Below, piece after piece: positions 55,204 through 64,000 of a DNA stretch of 64,000 nucleotides. The stretch comes from Dermabacter indicis (GTDB lineage Bacteria; Actinomycetota; Actinomycetes; Actinomycetales; Dermabacteraceae), in the NCBI GenBank assembly GCA_001403775.1, contig CYUG01000012.1:98632-162631 (forward strand), in the 5' to 3' direction. The notes beneath the pieces were generated by a model. It did not search any database. It saw only the letters and a program-made list of their open reading frames with translations, and was not told the DNA's origin. Each line of letters begins with the position of its first letter. The stretch's first letter is position 1. A program made the position numbers and the translations under genes.

Positions 55204-55782
55204 GTGAAAAAACGAGCAGCGATCGCAACCGTCGCCCTTGCCCTCGCCCTCACGGGGTGTTCGGCCGCCGACCCGGAACCCACCGCCGACGGGACGGTGT
55301 CCCAGGATGCATTCCTGACTACCCATGGCCTGGCCGCCATGGACGGGGTGGAGATCATTGATCACCTCGACCGGCAGAAGGTCACTGAGCGTCCCACGGA
55401 TCTGATCGCCTCAGTGCGTGCCGATGAACTGCTGCTCTCGAGCGATGACCAGGAAGTCGTGGTCGATCTTCCCGACAATCAGACGTATGTCTCGATCGCG
55501 CCCTATCTCACCTCCACCCACGACTGCTTCTACCACAGCCTCACGACCTGCCAGGGGGAACTCGGCAATGAGGATATCCAGGTCACGATCACCGATGAGG
55601 CGACCGGTGAGGTGCTGGTGGACGAGGCGACAACCACCTTCGACAACGGGTTTATTGGCTTCTGGCTTCCCGATGATGTCACCGGCCTGATTGAGGTCAG
55701 CTACCAGGGGCGTACCGGCACCACGGAGTTTTCCACCACCGACGATGGTGCCACCTGTGTCACAGACCTGCGCCTGACGTGA
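55204..55782 (+). CDS. cueP: CueP family copper-binding lipoprotein
   Basis: An exported 192-residue protein, lipid-anchored at C19 of LALTGC, from a GTG preceded by AAGGAG. The mature domain carries C108 and C116 (HDCFYHSLTTC) and C185 (DDGATC); the spacing of these three cysteines parallels the copper-ligand cysteines of Salmonella CueP. Family stretches TERPTDLIASVRADELLLS, TTFDNGFIGFWLP and EVSYQGRTGTTEFSTTDDG are present. It probably binds or sequesters copper outside the membrane. It diverges from copRS at the right end of the island. Confidence 0.9.
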   Translation: MKKRAAIATVALALALTGCSAADPEPTADGTVSQDAFLTTHGLAAMDGVEIIDHLDRQKVTERPTDLIASVRADELLLSSDDQEVVVDLPDNQTYVSIAPYLTSTHDCFYHSLTTCQGELGNEDIQVTITDEATGEVLVDEATTTFDNGFIGFWLPDDVTGLIEVSYQGRTGTTEFSTTDDGATCVTDLRLT

Positions 55783-56074
55783 TGGTGCAGTTGGCGATCG
55801 GCCAGCAGTTCGCCGACGCCGCCGAGGGGGCACGGTGGGTCAGGGGTGTCCCCCGAGTAGTGGACACCCCCTGGGCGTCATGAGCGCATCCGGCTCCGAC
55901 GCTAGCCAGGCAACCGTCGGACCGTGCACGTGCACGTATGTGCGCAACCGAAGGTGAAGAAAACCGCAAAGGCACCGCCGAATCAGGCTGGATAACGTGG
56001 TTGTCTACACCTTGAGGGTGGGGGAGAAGGGCAAGAGCGGGCGCACACGGCCACCAGTGCCTATTGTGGGAAAT
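55783..56074. other. Right-boundary spacer of the copper island
   Basis: About 290 bp without an intact gene. It contains an IR (GGGGTGTCC 55843-55851 with GGACACCCC 55862-55870, possibly a transposon end relic) and an inverted pair of the dispersed motif (55892-55923). Host-type sequence resumes around 55890. Confidence 0.45.
55892..55923. repeat. Inverted pair of the dispersed motif at the island boundary
   Basis: GGCTCCGACGCTAGCC (the minus-orientation copy) abuts AGGCAACCGTCGGACC (plus orientation), forming a hairpin. This is the same arrangement as inside copA at 7631-7664. Confidence 0.6.
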
Positions 56075-57661
56075 ATGATCGACCTGCTCGTGAGCTCCCC
56101 CCTTCTGACACTCGTTGTCACGATGGCGCTCGGCACCCTCGTGGGTGCGATCCCCTTCGGCCCCCTCCGCTTCGGGCCTGCGGGCGCCCTTTTTGTAGGA
56201 CTCGCGATCGGCGCACTTGATCCTCGCCTCGGGAGCGGCCTCGACCTTGTCGAATCACTGGGCCTCGCACTCTTCGTGTACACGATCGGTATCGCCTCGG
56301 GCGCCTCCTTCTTCAGGCAGATGCGCGCGCAGGGTTCCCTCCTCGTGGGCGGCATTCTTCTCCTCGGGGTTCAGGCCGCGCTTTCGCTCCTCACCGGTTA
56401 CCTCTTCGGGTTTGGTAGCCCCATGGCCGCCGGCATGTTCGCGGGATCGGGCGCCGCAACGCCCGCGCTCAGCAGCGCCAACGAGATCGTGCCCGGCGAC
56501 ACCAACCCCTCCGTGGGCTTCGCGATCGCCTACCCGCTCGCCGTCATTCTCGGCATGCTGCTCATCCCTACGATCGTGCGCTCCAAGATGAGCGGCAAGA
56601 ACGACCCCTCCTCCGTCTCGGCAACGGACCTTCTCGACATCACCGTCGAAGTCGAGAACACGATGAAGATCAGCAAGATCCCCGGCATCGCTTCCGTTCC
56701 CGGCAAGGCGGGCGGCGACCTGCGCATTTCCTACCTCCAACGAGGCGACGAGATTCGCGTCGCGCACCCTTCGGAAACGCTCTACGAAGGTGACCGTGTG
56801 CTCATGGTGGGCGTTCCCGACGCCGTCCACAAAGCGGCCAAGCTTCTCGGCCGCGAAAGCGACACGCACCTCGCGAACGACCGCACGAAGGTGAACTTCC
56901 GACGCTTCGTCGTCTCAAACCCGCAGCTCGCGGGACGCACCGTCGCGGACCTCCACGTCCCCACGCGCTTCGAATCGATCATCACGCGCGTGCGTCGCGG
57001 CGACACCGACATGCTCGCCCACGCCGAAATGACGCTTCAGCTCGGTGACCGCGTGCGCGTCGTCATGCCGCAGGATCGCCGTAAGGAGCTCACGGAGTTT
57101 TTCGGCGATTCCGAAATGCGCATCACCGAGGTCGATTTCTTGAGTCTCGGCCTTGGCGTCGCGCTCGGCATCATCGTGGGCTTCGTGTCGCTTTCGGTGG
57201 GCGGTGCGAGCCTCGCTCTCGGTAGTGCCGCGGGCCCGCTCGTCGTGGGTCTCGTGCTTGGGTACATGGGTCGCACCGGCCCGATCGTGTGGACGCTCCC
57301 CACGAGCGCGAACCTCACCATTAGGCAATTTGGCCTCTTCATGTTCCTGACAACCGTCGGACTCAAAAGCGGCCAGGCCTTCGCCGGAACTGCTTTCTCC
57401 GTGACGGGGCTTCTCGTGGGGATCGCGACCCTGCTGACCCTCGGAAGTGCCCTGCTCGCGCTGTGGGGCGTTGGGGCAGCGCTTGGGCTCAGCGCCGCGC
57501 GCACCGCGGGTGCCGTGGCGGGATTCGTGGGCCAGCCCGTTCTGCTCAATCACGTGAAGTCTTTCGTGGACGACGAGCGCACCGACCCCGGCTATTCCGC
57601 GATGTTTGCGGCGGGCATGATTGCGAAGATCTTGTTCGCGCAGGCAATCGTGTTGCTCTAA
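56075..57661 (+). CDS. AspT/YidE-type antiporter with two TrkA-C domains
   Basis: A 528-residue membrane protein of the aspartate:alanine exchanger (AAE) family: five to six N-terminal helices with GSGAATPALSSANEI, two cytoplasmic RCK/TrkA-C domains in the middle (about 190-345), and a second helical half with GLKSGQAFAG. Known members exchange amino acids or dicarboxylates. The ATG at 56075 gives the usual short N terminus; an upstream in-frame extension is unconserved. The substrate is not predictable. Confidence 0.9.
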   Translation: MIDLLVSSPLLTLVVTMALGTLVGAIPFGPLRFGPAGALFVGLAIGALDPRLGSGLDLVESLGLALFVYTIGIASGASFFRQMRAQGSLLVGGILLLGVQAALSLLTGYLFGFGSPMAAGMFAGSGAATPALSSANEIVPGDTNPSVGFAIAYPLAVILGMLLIPTIVRSKMSGKNDPSSVSATDLLDITVEVENTMKISKIPGIASVPGKAGGDLRISYLQRGDEIRVAHPSETLYEGDRVLMVGVPDAVHKAAKLLGRESDTHLANDRTKVNFRRFVVSNPQLAGRTVADLHVPTRFESIITRVRRGDTDMLAHAEMTLQLGDRVRVVMPQDRRKELTEFFGDSEMRITEVDFLSLGLGVALGIIVGFVSLSVGGASLALGSAAGPLVVGLVLGYMGRTGPIVWTLPTSANLTIRQFGLFMFLTTVGLKSGQAFAGTAFSVTGLLVGIATLLTLGSALLALWGVGAALGLSAARTAGAVAGFVGQPVLLNHVKSFVDDERTDPGYSAMFAAGMIAKILFAQAIVLL

Positions 57662-57717
57662 GGGGTTTTTGCGACCCTGTCCATGGGCTGCCCAGTCCTG
57701 GCGCGTAGGTTCGGAGC

Positions 57718-58398
57718 ATGTTCCAGTTTCTCGAGATCATGAATGCGCACAAGAAGGTCATGGTGAAGCCCGAAGACGCGCTTGCCGGCCGTGACGATTA
57801 CCCGTTCCCGCTGTCTCGCGATCATCTCGTGCTCGGCACGGACATGCTCGGCGAGGGTGCGCCGGCAGGAGCACGCGAGCTGATCCTCGCGGGCGGGTGC
57901 TTCTGGGGTATCGAGCGCATCATGTGGCAGATTCCCGGCGTGTGGACCACCGCGGCGGTGTATGCAGGCGGCTACACGCCCCACCCCACGTACGAGGAAG
58001 TGTGTTCCGCGAAAACGGGGCACGCGGAAGCTGTGAAGGTCGTGTATGAAGATGAGGAAGCGCTCGCGCGCGTGCTTACCGAGTTTTGGCAGCAGCACGA
58101 TCCGACGACCGAGAATCGCCAGGGTAACGACATCGGCACGCAATATCGCAGCGCGATTTTCTGGACGGATCCGGCGCAAGAGCGCCTCGTGCGCGCGTCA
58201 CTCGAGTCATATCAGGAGGTGCTCACTGCCGCGGGTCGCGGCAGCATCACCACGGTGGTGGCGCCGCTGAGCAAGGCAGGCGCGGGCACCTACTACTACG
58301 CCGAGCCGGAGCATCAGCAGTACCTTGCAAGGAATCCGGGTGGCTACTGCAATCACGGTTTCAACGGGGTTGCGTGTTCCCTTGAAGGCACAGTCTAA
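57718..58398 (+). CDS. msrA: Peptide-methionine (S)-S-oxide reductase MsrA
   Basis: Repairs oxidised methionine. The 226-residue protein has the catalytic C61 in LAGGCFWGIERIM, the GTQYRSAIFW signature, YYAEPEHQQYLARNPGGYCNH (read as parts) and a C-terminal recycling cysteine pair region GYCNHGFNGVAC. The N-terminal extension of about 45 residues is common in actinobacterial MsrA. Its 3' end meets the larC2 stop with a 4-bp overlap. Confidence 0.96.
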   Translation: MFQFLEIMNAHKKVMVKPEDALAGRDDYPFPLSRDHLVLGTDMLGEGAPAGARELILAGGCFWGIERIMWQIPGVWTTAAVYAGGYTPHPTYEEVCSAKTGHAEAVKVVYEDEEALARVLTEFWQQHDPTTENRQGNDIGTQYRSAIFWTDPAQERLVRASLESYQEVLTAAGRGSITTVVAPLSKAGAGTYYYAEPEHQQYLARNPGGYCNHGFNGVACSLEGTV

Positions 58399-58853
58399 GA
58401 GGAGTAGGCGTCCCTGGCGCGCCGCAGCGCTTCGCGTTCGGTGATGCCGAGTTTTTTGGCGAGGGCCTGCACGTCCCGGAACTCAGGTCCGACGGTTGCC
58501 ACAGAACCGTCGGAACGCATAGCGATCTTGAAGGCCACCTCCACGCCCTCCACCTCGATTTTTTCGAACCGCCTGGTGAGGATGCGCCTGCTGAGAGGCG
58601 CGTACCGCACGCCGAGCGAGCCTGTGAGGTCGAGAAGCAGATCCGCGAGGGTGGTCTCTTCCCCCACGCGCGCGAGGGCGTGCACGGTCACGGCGGGGCG
58701 GCCGTGTTTCATGATGATCGGCGTCAGCCAGCAGTCGAGCGCACCGGCCTCGAGCATCGAATCGATGATGCCGGGCCAGAGCCGCGGGTCGGCATCGTCA
58801 ACGTTGGCCTCGAGCTGGATGACCCGATCGGGGGTGTCGTGGGCGTCACGCAT
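58395..58853 (-). CDS. larC: LarC2: C-terminal half of the nickel-inserting cofactor enzyme
   Basis: A 152-residue segment corresponding to the C-terminal domain of LarC, which inserts nickel into the pincer cofactor of lactate racemase (pyridinium-3,5-bisthiocarboxylic acid mononucleotide nickel insertion protein). Family parts are [40 protein letters not shown] and [16 protein letters not shown]. It is in the +1 frame relative to larC1 and overlaps its end. It could be made by frameshifting at CCCCC or by re-initiation at the ATG at 58853. An inverted pair of the dispersed motif (58486-58516) encodes [12 protein letters not shown]. Confidence 0.88.
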   Translation of the reverse strand: MRDAHDTPDRVIQLEANVDDADPRLWPGIIDSMLEAGALDCWLTPIIMKHGRPAVTVHALARVGEETTLADLLLDLTGSLGVRYAPLSRRILTRRFEKIEVEGVEVAFKIAMRSDGSVATVGPEFRDVQALAKKLGITEREALRRARDAYSS

Positions 58854-59769
58854 GGGGGTAGCGCTCCCCGAGAAAGAAGCGCACAACATTCGGGCGGCCC
58901 GGAGTGTCCTTCGTGCCCGCGCCGATGCCCACCGCGCTTGTGATCATGCCGGGCATCGGCCCGTAGCTTTCCGCGAGACCGCGCATGAGAGCAACGCCCG
59001 TGGGTGTTGCGAGTTCTCCGATCCCAGGGGCGACGCCGGCCGGGGGAACGGCCGCGGGGTGGGGGCCGCCCGCGACGTGCTCGGGAAGCGAGTGTTCATG
59101 GTGGTGGTCGTGAGAGTGCCCGTGCCCGTGCGCATGATCGTGGGAGTGCGCGTGCGGGCGTGGCGGCAGCAGGTCGCCGGCAACCGTCGGCCATCCTTCC
59201 GCCAGATAAGCCGTGGCCGGAACCGGCACCGGAATGTCCCCGTGGGCGGCGCGAATGCGTCCCGAGCCGACCGCGATCGTGCTGCCCACCGCGCTCTCGA
59301 TTCCGAGCTGACGCCAAGCCTCGCACGCCCCGATCACGTCGGCGATCGAATCGAGCGCGCCGACCTCGTGGAAGTGCACATCCTCGGGATCGATGCCGTG
59401 GGCGCGGCCCTCGGCGCGCGCGAGGAGACCAAAAACGCGCAAACCAAGGTCAATCGTGGCGTCGGGAATCGAGCCGCGCGCACCCTCGAGCATCTCGCGG
59501 ATCGATGTCCACGTGCGGTGGGGCGGGTTGTCGACGAGCATTTCAACGTCGACCTTGACGCTCCGCTGCCCGCATCTATCGACGACGCGCGACGAGAGCT
59601 TCACGGCGCCGGGGATAAGGGCATCGATCACGGACTGAACCTTCTCGAGGTCGGCGCCCGCATCCACGAGGGCACCGAGGAGCATGTCGCCCGCAATGCC
59701 GGCCGTCGCATCGATCCACGCGATCGTATGGGGGGAGGTGTCATCGTTGAGGTGTTCACTGTGTCCCAT
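58846..59769 (-). CDS. larC: LarC1: N-terminal half of the nickel-inserting cofactor enzyme
   Basis: A 307-residue LarC N-terminal domain: [49 protein letters not shown] and [18 protein letters not shown] long histidine-rich loop (about residues 205-228) likely stores nickel, as in other LarC proteins. It ends TAC CCC CAT GCG TGA; a +1 slip on the C run continues into larC2. In Lactiplantibacillus plantarum larC is also expressed by a programmed ribosomal frameshift. The gene is divergent from larA; the ATG at 59769 gives the conserved start. Confidence 0.9.
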   Translation of the reverse strand: MGHSEHLNDDTSPHTIAWIDATAGIAGDMLLGALVDAGADLEKVQSVIDALIPGAVKLSSRVVDRCGQRSVKVDVEMLVDNPPHRTWTSIREMLEGARGSIPDATIDLGLRVFGLLARAEGRAHGIDPEDVHFHEVGALDSIADVIGACEAWRQLGIESAVGSTIAVGSGRIRAAHGDIPVPVPATAYLAEGWPTVAGDLLPPRPHAHSHDHAHGHGHSHDHHHEHSLPEHVAGGPHPAAVPPAGVAPGIGELATPTGVALMRGLAESYGPMPGMITSAVGIGAGTKDTPGRPNVVRFFLGERYPHA

Positions 59770-59804
59770 GGCAACCGATTGTAATCCGCGCGATAATGGA
59801 CCAC

Positions 59805-61130
59805 ATGAGCGAACGAGTACCTCACGTGAAGCCCATTCCCGCCTCGCTTGCGAGCGCCGCTGCACGCATCGGCGGCCCCGACGAGACCCTCACCGACGAG
59901 CAGATCGCGAGCTTTGTGAAGGAGCAGCTCGCAAGCACCGACCTCGACGGCAAGCGCGTGTGCGTGATCATTCCCGACGGCACCCGGTCAGTACCGCTTC
60001 CGCGCGTGATGCCCGCCGTTCACGACGCGCTCAAGGACCGCGCCTCCCACATCATCGTGCTCATCGCCCTTGGCACGCACGCCGCGATGAGCGAAGAGCA
60101 CATCGAGCGAATGCTCGGCACGGGCCCCGGCAAGCTGCGCGAGACCTATCCGGCGTTCGATATCCGCAACCACGAGTGGGATAACGAAAGCGAGATCGCG
60201 GACCTCGGCGAGATCAGCGCCGAAACGATCGCGGAACTCACGGGCGGGCTTCTGAGCGATGTCCCGATGCGCGTGAACATCAACCGTCACGTCGCCGAAG
60301 CGGACGTCAACCTCATCGTGGGTCCCGTATTCCCCCACGAGGTCGTGGGCTTCTCAGGCGGCAATAAATACTTCTTCCCCGGATGCTCCGTGCACGACGT
60401 CATCGACATCTCCCACTGGGTGGGCGCGCTCATCACGGCGAGCCGCATCATCGGCGCGCTTGGCCTCACGCCCGTGCGTGAGCTCATCGACGCGGCAAGC
60501 GCTCGCATCGAGACCGAGAAATACTGCCTCGCGATGGTCGTGCGCTCCGCGAGCAGTGACCTGCACGCGATGAGCTTCGGAGGCCCCGAGAGCGCGTGGG
60601 CGGCCTGCGCACAGATCTCGGCCCACACGCACATCCGCTACGTCGAAAAACCGTACAAGCGGATCGTCGCGATCATGCCGGAGATGTACGAAGACATTTG
60701 GACGGGCGCGAAGGGCTTTTACAAGCTTGAACCGGTGTGTGCCGACGGTGGCCAGGTCATCATCTACGCTCCGCACATCACGGAGGTCGCTGCCATGCAT
60801 CCAGGTCTTCGCGACATCGGCTATCACAACATCGAGTACTTCACGAAGCAGTGGGATCGGTTCAAAGACCACCCGTGGGGCGAGCTCGCCCACTCGACGC
60901 ACGTCACGGGTCTCGGCACGTACGACCCCGAAACCGGCGAAGAGAAGAATCGCGTGCGCCGCGCGTTCGCGGCGCAGATCCCGCCCGAGGTGTGCGCGGA
61001 GTACAACGTCGAGTACGTTGATCCCACTTCGCTCGACCTCGAGGCCCTCCGCAGTGATCCCGAAACCCTCGTCGTGGATCACGCGGGTGAGGTTTTGCAC
61101 CGCCTCGCGAGTGAGCGGCAGCCACTGTGA
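59805..61130 (+). CDS. larA: LarA family nickel-dependent 2-hydroxyacid racemase (lactate racemase-like)
   Basis: A 441-residue DUF2088/LarA enzyme. The residues that hold the nickel-pincer cofactor are conserved with the same spacing as in L. plantarum LarA: H178 and K188 in [18 protein letters not shown] and H204 in DISHWVG, with H92 in [10 protein letters not shown] as a catalytic histidine. The family includes lactate, malate and other 2-hydroxyacid racemases and epimerases, so the substrate is not certain. A further ATG at 59796 is possible. It overlaps larE by 4 bp. Confidence 0.9.
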   Translation: MSERVPHVKPIPASLASAAARIGGPDETLTDEQIASFVKEQLASTDLDGKRVCVIIPDGTRSVPLPRVMPAVHDALKDRASHIIVLIALGTHAAMSEEHIERMLGTGPGKLRETYPAFDIRNHEWDNESEIADLGEISAETIAELTGGLLSDVPMRVNINRHVAEADVNLIVGPVFPHEVVGFSGGNKYFFPGCSVHDVIDISHWVGALITASRIIGALGLTPVRELIDAASARIETEKYCLAMVVRSASSDLHAMSFGGPESAWAACAQISAHTHIRYVEKPYKRIVAIMPEMYEDIWTGAKGFYKLEPVCADGGQVIIYAPHITEVAAMHPGLRDIGYHNIEYFTKQWDRFKDHPWGELAHSTHVTGLGTYDPETGEEKNRVRRAFAAQIPPEVCAEYNVEYVDPTSLDLEALRSDPETLVVDHAGEVLHRLASERQPL

Positions 61131-61996
61131 GCGCTTCGCTCACGACGGTGCCTAAGCTCACCGGAGACCTCGCCGTGCGTGCGGATGCCGCCATGCGCGA
61201 GCTCGCCGAGCACGAGCGCGTGGGAATCGCTTACTCGGGTGGGGTGGACTCGGCGACCCTCGCGGCGCTCGCGGTGCGGGCGCTCGGCGCCGAGCGCGTC
61301 GTAGCCCTCCTCGGGGTGTCGCCCTCGCTTGCGCGGCGCGAACGGCAAACCGCCCACGAGGTCGCGAAAGCGATCGGCGTGCCCGTTCAGGAGATCCAGA
61401 CTCACGAGGGTGAGCGTCCCGAATACATCGCGAACGACGTGGACCGCTGCTTCTTCTGCAAGGACGAGCTTTTCACGCGCATCGAGGACGAGATTCTCGA
61501 CGACCTCGGTCTCGACGCCGTCGCCTACGGCGAAAACGCCGACGATGCGAAGCGCCCCGATCGCCCCGGTGCGGGCGCCGCGACGAACCACGCAGTGCTC
61601 CGCCCCCTCGCGAGCGCGGGCCTCACGAAGCGCGATGTGCGCGAGGTTGCGCGAGCCCTCGGCGTTCCCGTTGCTGATAAACCGGCCGCGCCGTGCCTCG
61701 CTTCGCGCATTCCCCACGGCGAGAAGGTCACGCCCGAGAAGCTCCGCCAGGTCGAAGATCTCGAGGATGCCGTGTTTGACCTGGGCTTTAGCGACTGCCG
61801 CGTGCGCCACCACGGCCGCATCGCGCGCATCGAGGTACCTCAGGGCGAGCTTCCGCGCGCCGTCGAACCCGAGACCCGCGCGGCGCTCGTGAACGCCGGA
61901 AGGAAGGCGGGGTTCCGCAACGTCACTCTCGACCTTGCCGGCCTGCAGTCGGGCGCGTTCACGCTCAGCATCATGAACGCGAAGGGCACCCTGTGA
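61127..61996 (+). CDS. larE: LarE: ATP-dependent sacrificial sulfur transferase
   Basis: Adenylates the dicarboxylated nicotinate mononucleotide and transfers sulfur from its own cysteine. The 289-residue protein has the PP-loop SGGVDS (37-42), DRCFFCKDELF, and the sacrificial cysteine C190 in KPAAPCLASRIPHG, so it is the single-cysteine, self-consuming type. GTG start at 61127 overlaps the larA stop; the stop overlaps larB. Confidence 0.94.
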   Translation: MSASLTTVPKLTGDLAVRADAAMRELAEHERVGIAYSGGVDSATLAALAVRALGAERVVALLGVSPSLARRERQTAHEVAKAIGVPVQEIQTHEGERPEYIANDVDRCFFCKDELFTRIEDEILDDLGLDAVAYGENADDAKRPDRPGAGAATNHAVLRPLASAGLTKRDVREVARALGVPVADKPAAPCLASRIPHGEKVTPEKLRQVEDLEDAVFDLGFSDCRVRHHGRIARIEVPQGELPRAVEPETRAALVNAGRKAGFRNVTLDLAGLQSGAFTLSIMNAKGTL

Positions 61997-62799
61997 GAGA
62001 TGAGAGCATCGTGAACGAGGGGCTCGGCGGGGGCGCAGGCCCTAGCGGTGTAAGTTCGAGCGGCGTAAACACCAGCGGCGCACGGCCCAGCAAGGGGCCT
62101 GACGCTTCCCTCTCCGGCATTGCGAACCTTGACTTTGACCGTGCCGCACGGCGTGGCGCACCCGAGGCGATTTTGTGCGACGCGAAGAGCACGAAGCAGG
62201 TCGCGCGGATCGCTCGCGCGATCCGCGAGCACGCTGAAAGGTCGGGCAGCGAGCCCGCGCTTCCCACGCTCTTCACCCGCCTCGACGCCGAAAAAGCCGC
62301 CGCGATCCGTGAAGAGTTGCCCGGCATGGCTTACGACGAAGAAGCGTCGATGGGGGCGTGGCCAGCGTCGGAACCGGATCCCACCGGCGGTCTCGTGACC
62401 GTGGCGTGCGCCGGCACGAGCGACCTGCCCGTCGCACGCGAAGCGGAGCTGACCGCGCGCTACCTCGGCCGACCCACCCGACTCATCCCCGACATCGGGA
62501 TTGCGGGGCTGCACCGCCTGCTCGAGCGACTGCCCGAACTGCGCGAATCGGCGTGCATCATCGCCGTTGCGGGCATGGACGGCGCGCTCCCCACGGTCCT
62601 CGCGGGGCAGGTGGCGTGCCCCGTCGTCGCGCTGCCCACATCGGTGGGCTACGGCGTCGCGACCGGGGGAGTGAGCGCGGCCCTCACCATGCTTTCGGCG
62701 TGTGCGCCCGGCATCGGCGTTGTCAATATAGACAACGGATACGGCGCGGGGCACCTCGCCGCACAAATTGCACGGTGGGCGCCCCGCGAAACCGAGTAG
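61993..62799 (+). CDS. larB: LarB: nicotinic acid adenine dinucleotide carboxylase/hydrolase
   Basis: First step of pincer-cofactor synthesis: carboxylates NaAD and cleaves it. The 268-residue protein has a Gly/Ser-rich N-terminal extension (1-45), FDRAARRGAPEAILCDAKST, and the NCAIR-mutase-like core VACAGTSDLPVAREAELTA, VAGMDGALPTVLAGQV and ALPTSVGYGVATGG. WPASEPDPTGG is encoded across a copy of the dispersed motif (62359-62375). It completes larA-larE-larB. Confidence 0.93.
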   Translation: MRDESIVNEGLGGGAGPSGVSSSGVNTSGARPSKGPDASLSGIANLDFDRAARRGAPEAILCDAKSTKQVARIARAIREHAERSGSEPALPTLFTRLDAEKAAAIREELPGMAYDEEASMGAWPASEPDPTGGLVTVACAGTSDLPVAREAELTARYLGRPTRLIPDIGIAGLHRLLERLPELRESACIIAVAGMDGALPTVLAGQVACPVVALPTSVGYGVATGGVSAALTMLSACAPGIGVVNIDNGYGAGHLAAQIARWAPRETE

Positions 62800-62817
62800 A
62801 GAAGCGGCAATCGAGCT

Positions 62818-64000
62818 TTACGAGAGCACGCCCAACACGCTCGGCAGGAACATTGTGATCTGCGGAATGAACATCACGAGCAGTAGCCCAATCATGAGCG
62901 CGATCAGGAAGGGCACGAGCGCTCGAATCATGGGTTCCACACGTACTCCGCCCACCTTCGCGCCTACGAACAACACGTTTCCCACGGGCGGCGTAATCGT
63001 GCCGATACACAGGTTGAACGTGATCATGAGACCGAAATGGATCGGATCCACGCCGAGCTGCTCCGTGATCGGAAGGAAGATCGGCGTGAAGATGAGAATC
63101 GCGGGCGTGGGATCCATAAAGGTCCCCACCACGAGGAGAACCGCCATCATGATCAGAAGGATGAGGACCTTCGAATCCGCGAGCGACAAGAGCGCCTGGG
63201 CAACCGTCTCGGGGATCGTCGCGTAACTGAGTGCCCACCCGAGTGCCGACGACACCGACACAAGAAGCATGACCACGGCGGTCGTGCGCGCCGAAGCCGC
63301 GAGAATGCCCGGAACGTCCTTGAGGTGCAGTTCGCGATACACGAGGCCGAGAATGAAGCAGTACGCGACAGCAATCACCGCCGACTCAGTGGCCGTGAAC
63401 ATGCCCGCGAGGAGGCCACCCACGACGATGACAATCATGAGGATCGCCGGCACAGCCTTCAAAAGTGTCATCCCGGCGACGGGAAGAGGGATCCGTTCGG
63501 TGGTGCCGCGAAGCTCTGAACGCCGCCGTGCCGCGAGCAGCACAACCGCCACACACGCGAGGACCCACACAAGGCCAGGGCCGTAGCCCGCGACAAACAG
63601 TGCGGCGACCGAGGTCGACGACACGAGCGAGTACACGATGAGAGTGTTCGACGGCGGGATCAGCATGCCCGACGGTGCCGAGGCCACATTGACTGCTGCC
63701 GCGAACGCGGGGTCGTAACCCTCCCGGCGCTGGCGCGGGTTCATCGTCGTGCCAACAGCCGCCGCCGAAGCAACCGCTGCGCCCGACACCGAACCGAAGA
63801 GCGCGTTCGCCACGACATTCGTATGTGCAAGCGAACCGGGGAGGCGCCCCACGAGCACCTTCGCCGCGTCAATGAGGCGCGTCGCAATCCCGCCACTGTT
63901 CATGAGGTTGCCGGCGAGCACGAAGAACGGAATGGCGAGAAGCGTGAACGAGCTTGAGCCCGTGAACATTCGCTGCGCCGCGACAAAAACCGCGGAATCC
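62818..64000 (-). CDS. TRAP transporter large permease (DctM-like), 5' part beyond the window
   Basis: Membrane subunit of a sodium-driven TRAP uptake system for organic acids. About 393 residues are visible from the C terminus: RMFTGSSSFTLLAIPFFVLA, ALFGSVSGAAVASAAAVGTT, PSGMLIPPSNTLIVYSLVS, GTFMDPTPAILIFTPIFLP and FNLCIGTITPPVGNVLFVGA, all typical of DctM. The frame runs off the right edge without a start. It converges on larB with an 18-bp gap; whether it carries the LarA substrate is an inference. Confidence 0.94.
   Translation of the reverse strand, partial: DSAVFVAAQRMFTGSSSFTLLAIPFFVLAGNLMNSGGIATRLIDAAKVLVGRLPGSLAHTNVVANALFGSVSGAAVASAAAVGTTMNPRQRREGYDPAFAAAVNVASAPSGMLIPPSNTLIVYSLVSSTSVAALFVAGYGPGLVWVLACVAVVLLAARRRSELRGTTERIPLPVAGMTLLKAVPAILMIVIVVGGLLAGMFTATESAVIAVAYCFILGLVYRELHLKDVPGILAASARTTAVVMLLVSVSSALGWALSYATIPETVAQALLSLADSKVLILLIMMAVLLVVGTFMDPTPAILIFTPIFLPITEQLGVDPIHFGLMITFNLCIGTITPPVGNVLFVGAKVGGVRVEPMIRALVPFLIALMIGLLLVMFIPQITMFLPSVLGVLS

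Overview
The window is a high-GC actinobacterial chromosome segment. Genes run on both strands, leucine is mostly CTC, GTG and TTG starts occur, and gene content is typical of Actinomycetota: a DUF3263 and LytR_C pair beside ung, a groEL copy under double CIRCE control, a bacterial XPB helicase with a helicase-associated partner, a membrane Ser/Thr kinase, and CsoR-type copper operators. The overall set, including an LPXTG surface-protein remnant, a lactate-racemase cluster and a thiamine salvage operon, suggests Micrococcales and perhaps a Dermabacteraceae-like skin commensal. That assignment is an inference; no rRNA gene is present.

Layout. 1-9.7 kb: N-terminal part of an M3 oligopeptidase, a GH36 alpha-galactosidase, an AlaA-type aminotransferase, a ferredoxin-NADP reductase, an AIM24 protein, and copZ-copA behind a CsoR-like operator. 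9.7-19.4 kb: Ser/Thr kinase, DsbA-like protein, tRNA-Thr, an old-yellow-enzyme-type flavoprotein whose 3' end is frameshifted, a DUF559/AbiEi-like gene flanked by two copies of a palindromic repeat, a TetR regulator with a palindromic site, ung, DUF3263 and LytR_C. 19.4-34.8 kb: groEL, DUF4298, GNAT, an LPXTG surface-protein pseudogene, a luciferase-like flavoprotein, RNase H, a two-component system, LapA, XPB helicase, a membrane protein, gnd and the helicase-associated protein. 34.8-36.4 kb: tRNA-Leu(TAA) with an IS481-type element inserted at its 3' end and a 15-bp target duplication. 36.4-49.4 kb: YggS, MFS exporter, Bax-inhibitor-like protein, a TPP riboswitch with thiM-thiE-thiD-tenA, prolyl oligopeptidase, an alpha/beta-hydrolase lacking its nucleophile serine, and a DUF2079 protein.

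49.6-55.9 kb is a copper-resistance island with different codon habits (leucine mostly CTG). It holds a GH15 fragment, a decayed DUF305 lipoprotein, CopB (CPH ATPase), a CopZ-like chaperone behind a second CsoR-like operator, CopS, a frameshifted CopR, and a CueP-like lipoprotein. It resembles clusters known from Corynebacterium and is probably acquired. 56-64 kb: an AspT-type transporter, MsrA, and the nickel-pincer cofactor genes larC1/larC2 (minus strand) divergent from larA-larE-larB, ending with a TRAP transporter large permease cut by the window edge.

The most unusual signals lie outside the gene list. First, a dispersed word close to GGCAAGCGTCGGAACC recurs in both orientations across the window, three times as inverted pairs, resembling a DNA-uptake or architecture signal. 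Second, a family of roughly 70-bp palindromes built on AAGTGGTGAA lies around the DUF559 gene. Third, larC is split in overlapping frames at a CCCCC slip-like site. Fourth, four genes carry apparent frameshifts.
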